Shown in pieces: positions 5,059-6,110 of a stretch of DNA of 6,110 bases. The position numbers and the translations under genes are program-made. The first letter of the stretch is position 1. Each line of letters opens with the position of its first letter. Source of the stretch: Leptolinea sp. (GTDB taxonomy: Bacteria; Chloroflexota; Anaerolineae; Anaerolineales; Anaerolineaceae). Where the stretch lies: NCBI GenBank assembly GCA_022837205.1, contig JALHEL010000116.1:1951-8060 (forward strand). The letters are read 5' to 3'. Under the pieces are notes generated by a model that worked only from the letters and a program-made list of their open reading frames with translations, was not told the origin of the DNA and did no database searches.

Positions 5059-6110
5059 ATGCAAAATTTTGACTTTTTTTCTTTTGCCGACTTTGCGCTC
5101 AGTGTATCGGAAGTGAATCAACAGGTGAAAGACTTGTTGGAAAGTGATCCGGTGCTTGAGGATATTTCTGTTAAGGGAGAAATATCCAATTTATCCAGAC
5201 CGGTTTCCGGTCATGTTTATTTCACTTTAAAGGATGAAAAATCCAGCTTAAAATGTGTTATGTGGCGGACTGTTGCTGCCGAATTTCAGGAATTGTTTAA
5301 AAACGGTGCGGCTGTGATTGTTCATGGCCGGATCGGTGTCTATGAAAGAGACGGGCTATATCAACTCTACGCGGATGCTGTTTATCCCGTCGGTAGGGGG
5401 AAACTTTTTGAAGAGTTCTTGAGATTGAAAGAAAAGCTTGAAAAGGAAGGACTGTTCGATTCCGGCAGAAAAAAGCCGCTGCCTTATATGCCTGAAAGAA
5501 TCGGTGTTGTCACGTCCAGCAGCGGAGCAGCGATCCAGGATATCTTCAATACGATTCGGAAACGGTGGCCTTTGGCTGAAATATACTTGAGTCCCGCATC
5601 CGTTCAAGGCGAGGATGCTCCCGCAGAACTGATCACAGCATATAAAAAATTGGTGGAAATGAATCCGGATGTTATTTTGATTGCCAGAGGCGGCGGTTCT
5701 TTGGAGGATCTTTGGGCATTTAATGATGAGATGCTGGTGCGAACGATCGCGAGCGGCAAGATTCCCGTTATCAGCGGAGTCGGGCATGAAACGGATTTCA
5801 CACTGCTCGATTTCGCGGCTGATTTTCGTGCGTCTACTCCGACCGCGGCGGCTGTCGCGGCTACACCGGATCGATTGGAAATTATCCAAGCCGTTGATTT
5901 TCTGACGGTTAAAATGAATCGATTGATGCGTGAAAAGTTGGATAAGACAGCGGAAAAAATCAATCAATTAAACCGACGATTTGAGCTGGCTGCTCCGTTG
6001 AATCAGATTCGACAGGAACAAAAAATATTGGAACAGATCCATATTCGGCTGAATCTTTGGGCCGATCGATATTTTAAACAACAAAGGGAACTATTAATCG
6101 GTTTGAGCCG
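5059..6110 (+). CDS. xseA: Exodeoxyribonuclease VII large subunit, C-terminus cut by right edge
   Basis: This is the catalytic subunit of exonuclease VII, which with several XseB subunits degrades single-stranded DNA from both ends in the cytoplasm. 350 codons are visible; the family is usually about 400-460 residues, so only the tail is missing. The N-terminal OB-fold holds GEISNLSRPVSGHVYFTLKD (40-59) and LKCVMWR. The catalytic domain holds RIGVVTSSSGAAIQD (147-161), ARGGGSLEDLWAFND (209-223) and SGVGHETDFTLLDFAADFR (239-257), followed by ASTPTAAA (258-265). All are characteristic and intact. From about residue 270 the sequence becomes charged and helical, the coiled-coil arm that binds XseB. 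The ATG at 5059 is the first start after an in-frame TGA at 5044, and VSEVNQQVKDLLE follows as in the family. xseB, often next to xseA, may lie just beyond the window. Confidence 0.97.
   Translation, partial: MQNFDFFSFADFALSVSEVNQQVKDLLESDPVLEDISVKGEISNLSRPVSGHVYFTLKDEKSSLKCVMWRTVAAEFQELFKNGAAVIVHGRIGVYERDGLYQLYADAVYPVGRGKLFEEFLRLKEKLEKEGLFDSGRKKPLPYMPERIGVVTSSSGAAIQDIFNTIRKRWPLAEIYLSPASVQGEDAPAELITAYKKLVEMNPDVILIARGGGSLEDLWAFNDEMLVRTIASGKIPVISGVGHETDFTLLDFAADFRASTPTAAAVAATPDRLEIIQAVDFLTVKMNRLMREKLDKTAEKINQLNRRFELAAPLNQIRQEQKILEQIHIRLNLWADRYFKQQRELLIGLS

Noticed and set aside
5356..5967. Open frame of 203 codons antisense to xseA
   Set aside because: It lies wholly inside xseA, whose motifs are unmistakable, and its translation is rich in Arg, Ser, Phe, Gln and Ile with no recognisable domain, as expected of a shadow frame.

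Overview
The window is ordinary bacterial chromosome: compact, modest GC, with seven protein-coding genes in three blocks and no RNA gene, insertion sequence, CRISPR array or phage gene that I can see. No gap between genes exceeds about 110 bases. The organism cannot be fixed from the sequence alone. The character of the polytopic membrane protein and the XseA N-terminus remind me of anaerobic Chloroflexota (Anaerolineae) of lower GC, but this is recollection, not a search, and a Firmicutes-like host is an alternative.

Left block (1-1540). Two minus-strand genes run off the left edge: a SpoU/TrmH-family RNA 2'-O-methyltransferase, then, 20 bases downstream, the first 80 codons of a gene I do not recognise, which has a TTG start behind a strong Shine-Dalgarno. 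Diverging from the methyltransferase is a small lipoprotein made of a single rhodanese domain.

Middle block (1557-4423). A minus-strand two-gene unit has an NfsA/FRP-type flavin nitroreductase first. It is followed, through an ATGA stop/start overlap, by a large polytopic membrane protein with the general layout of a GT-C glycosyltransferase. That gene ends 16 bases from the convergent rhodanese gene.

Right block (4529-6110). Plus-strand rnhA (RNase HI, all catalytic residues present) is followed by xseA (exonuclease VII large subunit, cut by the right edge). Both act on nucleic acids in replication and repair. They may be partly co-transcribed, but xseA appears to have its own promoter.

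The genes do not form one pathway. I found no convincing new system. The most interesting signal is in how genes start. Two genes without a Shine-Dalgarno (the nitroreductase and xseA) each carry a near-consensus -10 hexamer at exactly -12 to -7 from the ATG, as expected for leaderless mRNAs. A third start is coupled to the gene before it, while others use conventional ribosome binding sites.
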